Assembly: GCF_003362805.1 (NCBI RefSeq)
Contig: NZ_QNQT01000008.1
Coordinates: 155,464-219,463, forward strand
Length of the DNA: 64,000 nucleotides
Direction of reading: 5' to 3'
Source: Neobacillus piezotolerans
GTDB lineage: Bacteria; Bacillota; Bacilli; Bacillales; Cytobacillaceae
Every line of letters starts with the position of its first letter. Positions within the stretch are counted from its first letter, which is position 1. Below the pieces are notes generated by a model. That model was not told where the DNA came from and made no database searches. It saw nothing but the letters and a program-made list of their open reading frames with translations. Positions 1 to 8,744 of this stretch are shown here, one piece after another. The translations under genes and the position numbers were made by a program.

Positions 1-822
1 CCGAAGGTCGACAAGGTTGCCTTTACCGGTTCCACGCCGATCGGGAAGGATATCATGGCAAAGGCATCACAAACGTTGAAACGGGTGACGCTTGAGCTTG
101 GCGGCAAATCGCCGAATATCGTTTTTGACGACGCCGATATTGATGCTGCCGTCGACGGATCGCTCTTTGGCATTTTCTACAACAGCGGCCAGTCGTGTGA
201 AGCGCGTTCAAGGCTGTATGTACACGAGAACGTTTACGGTGAATTCATGGAAAAATTCATCGCTAAAACAAAAAAGCTCACGCTTGGCAATCCTTTTGAA
301 GCGGGAACCCATGTAGGGGCAATCATTAGCCGCTACCAGCTGGAGGTGATTGACGGCTATGTGAAATCGGCGCTTGCAGACGGGGCTGTCGCGGAAACCG
401 GCGGACGGGAAGCAACAGTCGAGGGATATGAACAGGGCTACTGGTATGAGCCCACAATCCTGACAAATGTTAATCACGGCATGAAAGCCGTCCGTGAAGA
501 AATTTTCGGGCCGGTTGTTGTCGTCATGAAATTTTCAGATGAAAAGGAAGCTATTAAATTGGCGAATGATAGTGAATATGGCCTGGGATCCGCCATCTGG
601 ACAAAGGATTACGGCAGGGCGACCAGGGTTTCGAAACAAATCCAAGCGGGCATCGTCATGGTCAACTGTCCATTCTCCGCATTCCCGGGAACTCCATTCG
701 GGGGCTATAAGCAATCCGGATTTGGCAGGGAGTTGTCAATCGAGACACTTGACTTGTATACGGAAACAAAGAGCATTATTTCCTACTACGGTCCCAAGCC
801 ATTAAACCCTCTTGGCGTTTAA
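1..822 (+). CDS. aldehyde dehydrogenase, 5' part outside the window
   Basis: NAD(P)-dependent oxidation of an aldehyde to the acid. The frame is open from base 1, so the start lies upstream; 273 residues of the usual 480-500 are visible. ALDH blocks are seen in order: VAFTGST, ELGGKSP with the general-base Glu, NSGQSCEA with the catalytic Cys (about residue 66 of the visible part), EEIFGPVV, and PFGGYKQSG near the end. Downstream lie 3-hydroxyacyl-CoA dehydrogenase, thiolase and PaaX genes, so the substrate may be phenylacetaldehyde or another aromatic-pathway aldehyde; that is inference from context. The family is certain, the substrate is not. Confidence 0.93.
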   Translation, partial: PKVDKVAFTGSTPIGKDIMAKASQTLKRVTLELGGKSPNIVFDDADIDAAVDGSLFGIFYNSGQSCEARSRLYVHENVYGEFMEKFIAKTKKLTLGNPFEAGTHVGAIISRYQLEVIDGYVKSALADGAVAETGGREATVEGYEQGYWYEPTILTNVNHGMKAVREEIFGPVVVVMKFSDEKEAIKLANDSEYGLGSAIWTKDYGRATRVSKQIQAGIVMVNCPFSAFPGTPFGGYKQSGFGRELSIETLDLYTETKSIISYYGPKPLNPLGV

Positions 823-855
823 AGCTTTTGAGATAAACCAAATACAATAGGCCGG

Positions 856-873
856 GCACCTTGTAAAAGGTGC
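856..873 (+). terminator. short hairpin, possible weak terminator
   Basis: Perfect 7-bp stem GCACCTT / AAGGTGC with a GTAA loop, followed 7 bases later by GTTTTTAAT. It lies in the 91-bp gap between the aldehyde dehydrogenase and the hydroxyacyl-CoA dehydrogenase. The T run is not adjacent to the stem, so it may only attenuate transcription. Confidence 0.3.
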
Positions 874-913
874 TTGTCGCTGTTTTTAATAGAAATGAAG
901 AGGGGGGCACGCT

Positions 914-1780
914 GTGCGTATGGAAAATGTGGTTGTCGTTGGATCGGGAGTCATGGGGCGCGGAATTGCCTATGTAAGCGCGGCAGGGGGCTTTCATGTA
1001 ACATTGGTCGACATCAAGCAGGAACAGCTTGATGCCGCGAAAGCAGACATCATGTCGATTTTTGAAGGAGCGAAAAAACGGGGCAAGCTAAGCGATTCTG
1101 AAATGAACGAGGGAATCGGCAGGCTTACCTATTCAACTCAATTGGAGGAAAGCGTTAAAACTGCTGATCTTATTATTGAAGCTGTGCCCGAAGTCCTTTC
1201 AATTAAAAAAGACATTTTCGACAGAATCGACCGGCATGCTCCGGAACACTGTTATTTCGCGTCTAATACATCGACGATGAGCCCGACGGAAATTGGCTCG
1301 TTCACAAACCGGCCGGATAAGGTAATCGCGATGCATTTTTTCAATCCGGTCCACAAAATGAAGCTTGTCGAAATCATCCGCGGGCTTGAGACGAGTGATG
1401 AAACGGCAGATAAAATTAGGCGAGCCGCGGAAAAAATGGGTAAGGAAACAGTCGTCGTCAATGAATTTCCCGGATTTGTCACGAGCAGGATCAGCGCACT
1501 AGTCGGAAATGAAGCGTTTTATATGCTTCAGGAAGGAGTCGGCACACCTGAGGAAATCGATAAAGCAATCCGCCTTGGCTTGAATTACCCGATGGGACCC
1601 TTTGAACTAGGCGACCTTGTCGGCTTGGATACAAGGCTAAACAACCTGAGATATCTTCATGAAAAGCTTGGTGAAAAATATCGGCCTGCACCGCTTCTGG
1701 AGCAATATGTCAAGGCGGGGCGCCTTGGTAGGAAGAGCGGCCGGGGAGTGTACGACTATAGCAGCAGGACAGAGTCTTAA
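914..1780 (+). CDS. 3-hydroxyacyl-CoA dehydrogenase
   Basis: Oxidises an L-3-hydroxyacyl-CoA to the 3-oxoacyl-CoA with NAD. The N-terminus has the Rossmann motif GSGVMGRGIA (about residues 10-19). The catalytic His lies in MHFFNPVHKMKLVEI, and GFVTSRI opens the C-terminal domain, which ends in GRLGRKSGRGVYDY. At 288 aa it is the usual length for a stand-alone HBD/PaaH-type enzyme. The GTG start at 914 is chosen because AGGGGGG (901-907) sits at good spacing; an ATG at 920 is the alternative. It is followed after 17 bp by a thiolase, the next step of beta-oxidation, and then by PaaX, which points to the lower phenylacetate pathway. Confidence 0.9.
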   Translation: MRMENVVVVGSGVMGRGIAYVSAAGGFHVTLVDIKQEQLDAAKADIMSIFEGAKKRGKLSDSEMNEGIGRLTYSTQLEESVKTADLIIEAVPEVLSIKKDIFDRIDRHAPEHCYFASNTSTMSPTEIGSFTNRPDKVIAMHFFNPVHKMKLVEIIRGLETSDETADKIRRAAEKMGKETVVVNEFPGFVTSRISALVGNEAFYMLQEGVGTPEEIDKAIRLGLNYPMGPFELGDLVGLDTRLNNLRYLHEKLGEKYRPAPLLEQYVKAGRLGRKSGRGVYDYSSRTES

Positions 1781-1797
1781 TACTGGGGTGATCAGTT

Positions 1798-3015
1798 TTG
1801 AAAAATGGGGAAGCTGTAATCATTGACGCGGTTAGGACGCCGATCGGGAAATACAATGGGGCGTTGAAGCAGGTCCGTCCAGATGACCTTGGAGCAATTG
1901 TCATTAAAGCCTTAGTTGACCGGAATCCATCAATCAATCCGAAGGAAATAGAAGAGGTGGTATTCGGAAACGCCAACCAGGCGGGGGAGGACAACCGGAA
2001 TGTGGCGAGGATGTCCGCCCTCCTCGCAGGGCTCCCCGTCGAAGTCGCGGGTACGACAATCAATCGCCTTTGCGGTTCGGGGTTAGACGCGGTCAATTAC
2101 GCGGCAAGGGCCATATTGGCTGGGGAAGGGGATATCTTTATCGCCGGAGGGACGGAAAGCATGACCCGTGCGCCATTTGTGATGGCAAAGCCTGAGTCCG
2201 GTTTTCCGCGCGGTAATATGGAATTGTTCGATACGACGATTGGCTGGCGGTTCATCAACAAAAAGCTGGAGGAACGGTATGGAACTGACAGTATGCCGGA
2301 AACTGCCGAAAACGTCGCCCGGGAATACGCAATCAGCAGGGTGGATCAGGATACATTCGCTTTGCAGAGCCAATTGAAAGCGAAGGCGGCGATGGAAGCT
2401 GGGGTTTTCGGGGATGAAATCGTTCCTGTCAAGTTTAGGGACAAAAAAGGAAACGAGTTCATAGTTGAGCAGGATGAGCATCCACGCGCCGATCCAACGT
2501 TCGAAAAGCTCGGGAAGCTGAAGCCATTATTCCCGGGCGGAACGGTTACGGCCGGCAATGCATCGGGTGTAAATGACGGTGCTTCGGCCCTTTTATTAAT
2601 GAGTTCTGAAAAAGCGGAAGCGCTTGGCCTAAAACCGCTTGCCAAATACATTGCATCTGCGTCGGCCGGACTTGAACCGAGAGTTATGGGGCTTGGCCCG
2701 ATTGCGGCCGTTAGGAAGGCGCTCCAGCGGGCTGGCCTGCATCCGGAAGATATCGGCCTTTGCGAGCTGAACGAGGCATTCGCCTCCCAATCGCTCGCCT
2801 GTATAAAGGAAATGGGTATCGACCCTGAAAAAATCAACGTGAACGGCGGAGCCATCGCATTCGGCCATCCTCTTGGCGCTAGCGGAGCACGCATCCTTAC
2901 CACCCTGGTACACGAAATGAAAAGGCGGGGCACCCGCTACGGACTAGCCACGATGTGTGTCGGGGTTGGCCAGGGTATCGCTTCCATTGTCGAGCGCCCT
3001 GATCGATTCTATTGA
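1798..3015 (+). CDS. acetyl-CoA acyltransferase (thiolase)
   Basis: Thiolytic cleavage of a 3-oxoacyl-CoA to acetyl-CoA and a shortened acyl-CoA. The 405 aa match thiolase length. The acyl-carrying Cys is in [12 protein letters not shown] (about residue 92), the active-site His in [16 protein letters not shown], and the second Cys in MCVGVGQG near the C-terminus. The start is TTG (1798) after GGGGTG at 1785-1790. It is co-directional with the hydroxyacyl-CoA dehydrogenase and precedes PaaX, so a PaaJ-like role on 3-oxoadipyl-CoA is plausible. A general degradative thiolase (FadA-like) cannot be excluded. Confidence 0.92.
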   Translation: MKNGEAVIIDAVRTPIGKYNGALKQVRPDDLGAIVIKALVDRNPSINPKEIEEVVFGNANQAGEDNRNVARMSALLAGLPVEVAGTTINRLCGSGLDAVNYAARAILAGEGDIFIAGGTESMTRAPFVMAKPESGFPRGNMELFDTTIGWRFINKKLEERYGTDSMPETAENVAREYAISRVDQDTFALQSQLKAKAAMEAGVFGDEIVPVKFRDKKGNEFIVEQDEHPRADPTFEKLGKLKPLFPGGTVTAGNASGVNDGASALLLMSSEKAEALGLKPLAKYIASASAGLEPRVMGLGPIAAVRKALQRAGLHPEDIGLCELNEAFASQSLACIKEMGIDPEKINVNGGAIAFGHPLGASGARILTTLVHEMKRRGTRYGLATMCVGVGQGIASIVERPDRFY

Positions 3016-3061
3016 CTTGTTTGGAAAAATCAGAAACAATCGTAGTGTGAAAAATCAGAAA
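3012..3061 (+). promoter_or_regulatory. candidate paaX promoter with a 13-bp direct repeat
   Basis: TTGACT (3012-3017) and AACAAT (3035-3040) are 17 bp apart, a possible but weak sigma-A promoter that starts in the thiolase stop codon. The 13-mer GAAAAATCAGAAA occurs at 3024-3036 and again at 3049-3061, exactly 25 bp apart. One copy lies in the spacer and one just after the expected start point. Such placement would suit autoregulation by PaaX, but binding is inferred only. Confidence 0.4.
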
Positions 3062-3075
3062 AGGTGTGCAGAACT

Positions 3076-3951
3076 GTGAATACAAGATCAATGATTTTTA
3101 CGCTCTACGGCGACTACATTTCCCACTACGGGAACAAAATCTGGATCGGGAGCCTCATCAGGCTGCTCGAGGAGTTCGGCCATAACAGCCAGTCGGTCCG
3201 CGCGGCCATTTCAAGAATGAATAAGCAAGGATGGGTCCAGGCCGAAAAATCGGGAAACAAAAGTTATTATTCCTTGACTCCAAGGGGTGTCAGGCGGATT
3301 GAAGAAGCTGCGAGAAGGATTTTTAAATTGAAGCCGGAAGCATGGGACGGCAAATGGAGGATCCTGATGTACTCAATTCCGGAAGAAATCCGGAATGTCC
3401 GGGATGAGCTTAGGAAAGAACTCGTTTGGAGCGGGTTTGGGACATTGTCGAACAGCTCATGGATCTCGGCCAATCCGCTTGAAAATGAAGTGTATGACCT
3501 GATTGACAAGTATAAAATCGAAGACTATGTCGATTTTTTTGTCGCGGAATATAACGGGCCAAAGGAAAATATCCGGCTGGTCAAGAAATGCTGGGACCTT
3601 GAAGAAATCAATAACCGGTACCAGGACTTTATCCAGGAATTCAGTCAAAAATACATTATCGGCAAAAATTTAATCCTAAAAGGACAGATGTCCGATGCCG
3701 ATTGTTTTGTTGAGAGGACAAAGCTTGTCCATGAATACAGGAAATTCCTGTTCATCGATCCGGGCCTCCCTGAGGAACTTTTGCCGGATAAATGGCTGGG
3801 TGCCCATGCGGCATCCCTTTTTTCCGATTATTACAAGGAACTAGCCGAACCGGCTTCGCGTTTTTTCGAGGAAGTATTCAAGGAGGGAAATCTCCTCGAA
3901 AGGCGCGACGAGGATTATGATGTACTGGAGCATCCATTTATAATGGATTAA
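3076..3951 (+). CDS. paaX: PaaX-family transcriptional regulator
   Basis: Repressor family of phenylacetate genes, usually released by phenylacetyl-CoA. The N-terminus (TRSMIFTLYGDYISHYG) and the winged-helix region (SVRAAISRMNKQGW, then YYSLTPRG) are typical of PaaX; length is 291 aa. The GTG start at 3076 has AGGTG 9 bp upstream and gives the usual PaaX N-terminus. A GTG at 3064 would add four residues but overlaps the ribosome binding site. It follows the hydroxyacyl-CoA dehydrogenase and thiolase genes, with its own candidate promoter containing a direct repeat. It probably reads the aromatic CoA-ester level for the neighbouring catabolic genes. Confidence 0.9.
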   Translation: MNTRSMIFTLYGDYISHYGNKIWIGSLIRLLEEFGHNSQSVRAAISRMNKQGWVQAEKSGNKSYYSLTPRGVRRIEEAARRIFKLKPEAWDGKWRILMYSIPEEIRNVRDELRKELVWSGFGTLSNSSWISANPLENEVYDLIDKYKIEDYVDFFVAEYNGPKENIRLVKKCWDLEEINNRYQDFIQEFSQKYIIGKNLILKGQMSDADCFVERTKLVHEYRKFLFIDPGLPEELLPDKWLGAHAASLFSDYYKELAEPASRFFEEVFKEGNLLERRDEDYDVLEHPFIMD

Positions 3952-3994
3952 CCCCGAAAGACTATGACGCTTTCTGAACGGAAGGATGGAATTA

Positions 3995-4945
3995 GTGAAT
4001 AAGCTAGCAAATTTGCTTGGAATCCGTTTCCCGATCATCCAGGGAGGCATGGGCAATATCAGCAACGCCGAATTGGCCGCTGCCGTATCTGAAGCGGGGG
4101 GTTTGGGTACGATTGGGTCGGGAACCATGGATCCCGATGAAGTGGAAGCGATCATCATGGAAACAAAATCCAGGACCGGCCAGCCTTTTTGTGTCAACGT
4201 ACCACTTGGCGTTTCACCTTATAGCAAAGAAATTCTCGCGCTTGTGCTTAAGCATGGCGTCCCGGTTGTTTCTTTATCCGCGGGCAACCCTGCCCCCTAT
4301 ATTCCAAAGCTCCGCGGCGAGGGGGTCAAGGTGCTTTCTGTCATCGCATCCGTAAAACATGCGATAAAAGCAGAAGAAGCCGGAACGGACGCAGTGGTCG
4401 CCGAGGGTTACGAGGCCGCCGGCATCAATTCGCCGTTTGAAACGACAACGATGGCGCTGATTCCGCAAGTAGCCGGTGCGGTGGACATTCCTGTTGTCGG
4501 GGCGGGCGGGATAGCCGACGGCCGCGGCCTTGCCGCCGCCCTCGCTTTAGGGGCAAGCGGCGCGCAGATGGGCACGCGCTTTATAGCCGTGAAGGAAGCG
4601 CCGTTCCATGCCATCTATAAACATTTGGTTACAAATGCGGAAGATACTTCTACTGTTATCGTTGGCAGGGGGGTTGGGAGAATACGGAGGCTTTTGGATA
4701 CCCCGTATGCGCGAAAACTTATAGTTGAAGAACGCAACGGAATTAGCCTGAAAGAATTTATGGACATGACTGCCGAAAACTATCATAAGTTGGGCGCGAT
4801 CGAAGGGAATTTGGAAAACGGTTTTTTGAACGCAGGCCAAATAGCCGGCTTAATCAGCGATATTCCTTCAACTGCCGAACTTTTTGAGAGAATGGTAGAA
4901 GAGGCCAAAATAGCCTTGGAATCGGCTACATTGAAACTCTTTTAA
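3995..4945 (+). CDS. nitronate monooxygenase / FabK-like FMN enzyme
   Basis: FMN-dependent TIM-barrel enzyme of the 2-nitropropane dioxygenase / enoyl-ACP reductase II family. Visible marks are FPIIQGGMGNIS at the N-terminus, FCVNVPL, the flavin-phosphate motifs GAGGIADGRG and GASGAQMGTRF, and a 316-aa length. A GTG start at 3995 is preferred because GGAAGG (3980-3985) is 9 bp upstream; the ATG at 3986 directly abuts that site. It ends the PaaX-side gene group before a strong terminator. The substrate is not deducible: detoxification of nitronates or an acyl-CoA-related reduction are both possible. Confidence 0.85.
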   Translation: MNKLANLLGIRFPIIQGGMGNISNAELAAAVSEAGGLGTIGSGTMDPDEVEAIIMETKSRTGQPFCVNVPLGVSPYSKEILALVLKHGVPVVSLSAGNPAPYIPKLRGEGVKVLSVIASVKHAIKAEEAGTDAVVAEGYEAAGINSPFETTTMALIPQVAGAVDIPVVGAGGIADGRGLAAALALGASGAQMGTRFIAVKEAPFHAIYKHLVTNAEDTSTVIVGRGVGRIRRLLDTPYARKLIVEERNGISLKEFMDMTAENYHKLGAIEGNLENGFLNAGQIAGLISDIPSTAELFERMVEEAKIALESATLKLF

Positions 4946-5000
4946 TAAAAAGTGAATAACAAGACGCTTTAGCGCACCAACGGGTTTAAGCGTTAATTTT

Positions 5001-5034
5001 GCAAGAGAGTAAAATTTCTCTTGCTTTTTTTATT
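5001..5034 (+). terminator. rho-independent terminator
   Basis: Perfect 8-bp stem GCAAGAGA / TCTCTTGC (5001-5008 / 5017-5024) with an 8-base loop, followed by TTTTTTTATTTT. It closes the nitronate monooxygenase-like transcript and separates it from the ABC importer. Confidence 0.9.
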
Positions 5035-5056
5035 TTATACCAATATAATTTTCAAT

Positions 5057-5110
5057 AATATTCAATTTTTAGAATATTGTTTGACTTACAAATATTGCGA
5101 ATGTTAGTAT
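5057..5110 (+). promoter_or_regulatory. candidate promoter and upstream dyad of the ABC importer
   Basis: TTGACT (5081-5086) and TAGTAT (5105-5110) are 18 bp apart. Just upstream is the dyad AATATTC-N8-GAATATT (5057-5063 / 5072-5078), whose 3' arm ends 3 bp before the -35 box, a position suited to a regulator. About 110 nt of untranslated leader would precede the lipoprotein start. No known riboswitch was recognised in the leader. Confidence 0.45.
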
Positions 5111-5221
5111 AACGATATAAATACGGTGGTGATAGTAAATATCATACGGACATCTCATGGAAGTTTACATAAAGATTTTCATCCAGCAATGGGTGGCGAT
5201 TAAAAACAAGGGGGAATTGTA

Positions 5222-6226
5222 ATGAAGAAACAAGTAAAAACCATTTCCATCGCAATTGCCGCAATGCTTATGCTCGCGGCTTGCGGCAGCAAGGACTCGG
5301 CTGGCGGCAAGACTGGCACTGGAGGGGAGAAAGAAAAAGAATACAAAGTCGGCATCTCCCAGTTTGCTCCCCATCCATCACTCGACGCAGCAACGGAAGG
5401 CTTTAAAAAAGCGCTTCAAGACAAAGGTTTGAAAGTAAGCTTTGATGATCAGAACGCCCAGGGAGACCAAAACAACACACGCACAATCGCTCAAAACTTT
5501 GTCGGCGACAAGGTTGATATGATTTTCGCAAATGCGACTGCAAGCGCCCAAGCTGCTTTAGGAGTGACAAAGGATATTCCAATCCTGTTCACATCCGTGA
5601 CGGATCCGGTTGGCGCGGGACTTGTAAAATCATTTGACGAGCCCGGTGAAAATATTACCGGAACGACTGATAACCACCCGGATGCCACGAAAAAGACAAT
5701 TGATTTCATTACAAATGAAGTTGGCGCTAAGAAAATCGGGATTGTCTATAATTCCGGCGAACAAAACTCCGTTGTCCAAGTAGAAGCTGTTGAAAAGCTG
5801 GCAAAAGACAATGGCGGTTCATTAGTAAAGGTGTCCGTTTCGACCACTGCTGAAGTAAAACAAGCAACTGAATCCCTTGTAGGGCGGGTAGACGCGATTT
5901 ATATCCCTACCGACAATACAGTCGTTTCCGCATTGGACTCCGTCATTTCCGTAGCTAACAGCAAAAAAATCCCTCTTTTCGTCGGGGAGCTTGATTCCAT
6001 GAAAAAAGGCGCAGTCGCCGCGAGCGGATTTAGCTACTATGACCTTGGATACGAAACTGGTCTTATGGCTGTTGAAATTTTAACAGGCAAGAAAAAGGCC
6101 TCCGAAATCCCAGTCGCGCTTCCTCAAAGCCTGACGCTGATGATCAATAAGAAAGCAGCGGAAGCACAGGGACTTGAAGTCAAGGATGAATGGAAAGAAG
6201 CCGGGGAGTTTTATGAAGGGGAATAA
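5222..6226 (+). CDS. ABC importer substrate-binding lipoprotein (TrpX-like family)
   Basis: Extracytoplasmic solute receptor of the ABC_sub_bind family, which includes streptococcal TrpX. A type II signal peptide with lipobox LAAC is followed by a Gly/Ser-rich linker; the mature part begins near KEYKVGISQF. Family marks include LFTSVTDPVGAGLV and ITGTTDNHP. AAGGGGG precedes the ATG at good spacing. The permease and ATPase genes follow in the same direction. Because aromatic-catabolic operons lie on both sides, uptake of an aromatic amino acid or aromatic acid is a reasonable inference, not shown by the sequence. Confidence 0.9.
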   Translation: MKKQVKTISIAIAAMLMLAACGSKDSAGGKTGTGGEKEKEYKVGISQFAPHPSLDAATEGFKKALQDKGLKVSFDDQNAQGDQNNTRTIAQNFVGDKVDMIFANATASAQAALGVTKDIPILFTSVTDPVGAGLVKSFDEPGENITGTTDNHPDATKKTIDFITNEVGAKKIGIVYNSGEQNSVVQVEAVEKLAKDNGGSLVKVSVSTTAEVKQATESLVGRVDAIYIPTDNTVVSALDSVISVANSKKIPLFVGELDSMKKGAVAASGFSYYDLGYETGLMAVEILTGKKKASEIPVALPQSLTLMINKKAAEAQGLEVKDEWKEAGEFYEGE

Positions 6227-6263
6227 TCCCTGTTAACAACAAGCTTAGTTAGGGCCGAACAAC

Positions 6264-6287
6264 GGCGGGTGCGGAAACCGCCCCGCC
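6264..6287 (+). other. GC-rich intercistronic hairpin
   Basis: GGCGGG-T-GCGG, loop AAA, then CCGC-CCCGCC: 10 base pairs with a single bulged T, in the 80-bp gap between the binding-protein and permease genes. There is no T run, so it is not a classical terminator. Such hairpins often protect the 3' end of a binding-protein message and keep it more abundant than the permease message. Confidence 0.55.
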
Positions 6288-6306
6288 ATCCGGCTGGACA
6301 GGAAGG

Positions 6307-7344
6307 ATGATGAATGTGTTTACGGCAATATTCGGATCATTTGAATCAGGAATTATCTACGCAATCATGGCGCTTGGTGTCTATTTATCCTTCAGGATCC
6401 TTGATTTTCCCGACTTGACGGTTGATGGAAGCTTTGTGACAGGCGCCGCGATTGCGGCAACAATGATCGTGAATGGCTACAATCCATTCGCAGCGACACT
6501 TGCGGCCCTGATTGCGGGATTTGCCGCGGGCTGTTTGACAGGCATCCTCCATACCGTCGGGAAAATAAACGCGCTGCTGTCCGGAATCTTGGTGATGATT
6601 GCCCTCTATTCTATTAATCTGCGGATTATGGGCAGGTCAAATGTTACCCTTCTAAACCAGGATACTTCCTTATCCACGGTTAGCGGTTTATTCGAAAAGG
6701 CCGGCATTGATACTTTCATGAACAATCTGCTTGTTTCAGTCGGCCTGGGTGACAGCTTGCCCGACACGTGGGGAATCCTTTTGTTCATGATTGTCGTCAC
6801 ACTGTTTATCAAGTTTTTTACCGATTGGTTCCTGAAAACGGAAATTGGGCTTGCCGTCCGGGCTACAGGTGACAATAAGAGGATGATCAGCAGCCTTTCA
6901 GCGAATACAAATGTACTCATAATCCTTGCTCTCGGGATTTCGAACTCGATGGTCGCTTTTTCCGGCGCCATGATTGCCCAGCAGTCAGGCTTCGCGGATG
7001 TTGGGATGGGAATCGGGATGATCATCATCGGGCTCGCTTCGGTTATTATCGGCGAGGCGCTGTTTGGCGCGAAAACGATCGCAAGGGCGACATTGGCCGT
7101 TATCGGCGGGGCGATTATTTATAGGGTTGTCGTGACATTGGCGCTTCGGATTGATTTTCTCGATCCGGGCGATATGAAACTTATTACCGCCGTAATCGTC
7201 ATCATTTCGCTTATTACCCCGAAGATTTTGGGCGGGGCGAAGGAAAAAAAGCGGAAAGCAAGAAAGAGGGCGGAAAGGCTCTCGCTCATGAAAACCGTAC
7301 AGGCAGGAAAGGGGGATCCCCATGCTTCGCTTAAATCAGATTAA
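6307..7344 (+). CDS. ABC importer permease
   Basis: Integral membrane subunit of the TrpY-like / branched-chain-type permease family, 345 aa with about eight to nine hydrophobic segments and a basic C-terminal tail (KEKKRKARKRAERL). The N-terminal block YAIMALGVYLSFRILDFPDLTVDGSF is typical; only its first part is needed for recognition. The start is uncertain: GGAAGG (6301-6306) touches the first ATG (6307), leaving 3 bp to ATG 6310 and 9 bp to GTG 6316, which would begin at VFTAIFG. The ATPase gene overlaps its end by 23 bp, so the two are translationally linked. Confidence 0.9.
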   Translation: MMNVFTAIFGSFESGIIYAIMALGVYLSFRILDFPDLTVDGSFVTGAAIAATMIVNGYNPFAATLAALIAGFAAGCLTGILHTVGKINALLSGILVMIALYSINLRIMGRSNVTLLNQDTSLSTVSGLFEKAGIDTFMNNLLVSVGLGDSLPDTWGILLFMIVVTLFIKFFTDWFLKTEIGLAVRATGDNKRMISSLSANTNVLIILALGISNSMVAFSGAMIAQQSGFADVGMGIGMIIIGLASVIIGEALFGAKTIARATLAVIGGAIIYRVVVTLALRIDFLDPGDMKLITAVIVIISLITPKILGGAKEKKRKARKRAERLSLMKTVQAGKGDPHASLKSD

Positions 7345-8116
7345 TAAGGTATTCAATGAAGGGACCCCTGATGAAAAAATCGCAATCGACCATATTGAGC
7401 TAGAGCTTAAAAGAGGGGATTTTGTCACTGTCATCGGAAGCAACGGGGCGGGGAAATCGACCCTCATGAATATCATTTCGGGCGCTCTGACACCTGATGT
7501 AGGGGAAATTTACCTCGATGGAAAAAATGTGACCAACATGACGGAATACAACCGTTCAAAATTGATCGGCCGTGTCTTCCAGGACCCAATGGCCGGAACC
7601 GCGCCAAGCATGACGATTGAAGAAAACCTTGCGATGGCGTATTCGAGGAATAAAACGAGAACGTTCAGGCAGGGAGTCACGAAAAAGCGGAGGGAGCTTT
7701 TCAAGGAAGTCCTTGAGTCGTTGCATCTTGGACTTGAAAACAGGCTGACAGCGAAAGTCGGGCTGCTATCGGGCGGTGAAAGGCAGGCGCTGTCACTTTT
7801 AATGGCTACCTTTACAGAGCCGTGCGTTCTGCTTCTTGATGAACATACGGCAGCTCTCGACCCTTCAAGGGCGGAACTGATCACAAATCTGACAAAACAA
7901 ATCATCGATCAATACGGGCTTACGACGCTTATGGTCACGCACAATATGCAGCAGGCCATCGACCTTGGCAACAGGCTAATTATGATGGATAAAGGCCAGA
8001 TCATACTTGAGGTAAATGAAAATGAGAAGAAAAAACTTACGATTGAAAGTCTTCTTCATGAATTCCAGCGGATCCGCGGCACGCAGATGGCCAATGACCG
8101 TGCAATTCTTTCGTAA
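7322..8116 (+). CDS. ABC importer ATP-binding protein
   Basis: ATPase that powers the importer encoded just upstream. Walker A is GSNGAGKST (residues about 40-48), the signature is LSGGERQALS, Walker B is CVLLLDEHTAALDP, and the switch His is in MVTHNMQQA. Length is 264 aa. The ATG has AAGGGGG about 6 bp upstream, inside the 3' end of the permease gene. It is followed after 38 bp by a hotdog thioesterase in the same operon. Confidence 0.93.
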   Translation: MLRLNQINKVFNEGTPDEKIAIDHIELELKRGDFVTVIGSNGAGKSTLMNIISGALTPDVGEIYLDGKNVTNMTEYNRSKLIGRVFQDPMAGTAPSMTIEENLAMAYSRNKTRTFRQGVTKKRRELFKEVLESLHLGLENRLTAKVGLLSGGERQALSLLMATFTEPCVLLLDEHTAALDPSRAELITNLTKQIIDQYGLTTLMVTHNMQQAIDLGNRLIMMDKGQIILEVNENEKKKLTIESLLHEFQRIRGTQMANDRAILS

Positions 8117-8154
8117 GATGCTCGCCAATACTTTCATTATAGGGAGAACATAAT

Positions 8155-8541
8155 ATGAAGCCTGGGATGCGGGTTGGCCAGGAAGAAACCATTCAGTTTA
8201 CTGTAACAAAGGAAATGTTCGCGGAGTTTGGCGGACATGTAGTCCACCCCGCCTATTCGACCGCCTGGATGGTCTATCATATGGAATGGGCATCAAGGAA
8301 CATCATCCTTCCATATCTGGAGGACAAGGAAGAAGGCATGGGTGCAGCAGTCACAGTCAAACATTTGGCTCCCGCCCTTGAAGGTGATGCGATTATTGTT
8401 ACAGCCTCGCTTACATCGATGGAGGGAAACGCGGTTGTCACCGAGGTCAAAGCTTACGGACCGGAAGGCCTTATCGGTATCGGCGAGGTAAAACAAGTAA
8501 TTTTGCCAAAATTGAAAATAAGCAGTATGCTAAAAACATAG
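8155..8541 (+). CDS. hotdog-fold thioesterase, fluoroacetyl-CoA-thioesterase-like
   Basis: Single-domain 128-aa hotdog protein. The order of conserved segments (VTKEMFAEFGG, a short helix with VYHMEWASRN, GMGAAVTVKHLAPALEG, then a beta-rich C-terminus) resembles the FlK-like acyl-CoA thioesterases. AGGGAG precedes the ATG. It is the last gene of the importer operon and is followed by a strong hairpin terminator. A role in releasing a CoA ester of an aromatic or short acyl group is only inferred from the flanking catabolic genes. Confidence 0.75.
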   Translation: MKPGMRVGQEETIQFTVTKEMFAEFGGHVVHPAYSTAWMVYHMEWASRNIILPYLEDKEEGMGAAVTVKHLAPALEGDAIIVTASLTSMEGNAVVTEVKAYGPEGLIGIGEVKQVILPKLKISSMLKT

Positions 8542-8568
8542 ATTAATAAACGAACCAGCAGCATGACG

Positions 8569-8603
8569 AAGAAACAGCCTGTAATCAGGTTTGTTTCTTT
8601 CTT
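8569..8603 (+). terminator. rho-independent terminator
   Basis: Stem AAGAAACA / TGTTTCTT (8569-8576 / 8592-8599) continued after a small internal loop by CCTG / CAGG with a TAAT loop. A pyrimidine-rich tail follows. It separates the importer operon from the phenylalanine dehydrogenase operon. Confidence 0.75.
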
Positions 8604-8744
8604 GCTTTCTAGGGGCTTCGTTTGCTTTAAAGCGGTGAAGCAGTCCGGTTTTTTAAAAAGATACATAGGATCCATACTGAACTGCCAGCCGCGTTTTTAC
8701 TATATTCCCAATATGTTGTACACATGCCGAAAGGGGAGTTAAAA

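Noticed and set aside
2346..2933. Minus-strand open frame of 195 codons inside the thiolase gene
   Set aside because: Shadow of the thiolase reading frame; low-complexity Ser/Pro/Ala composition and no start signals.
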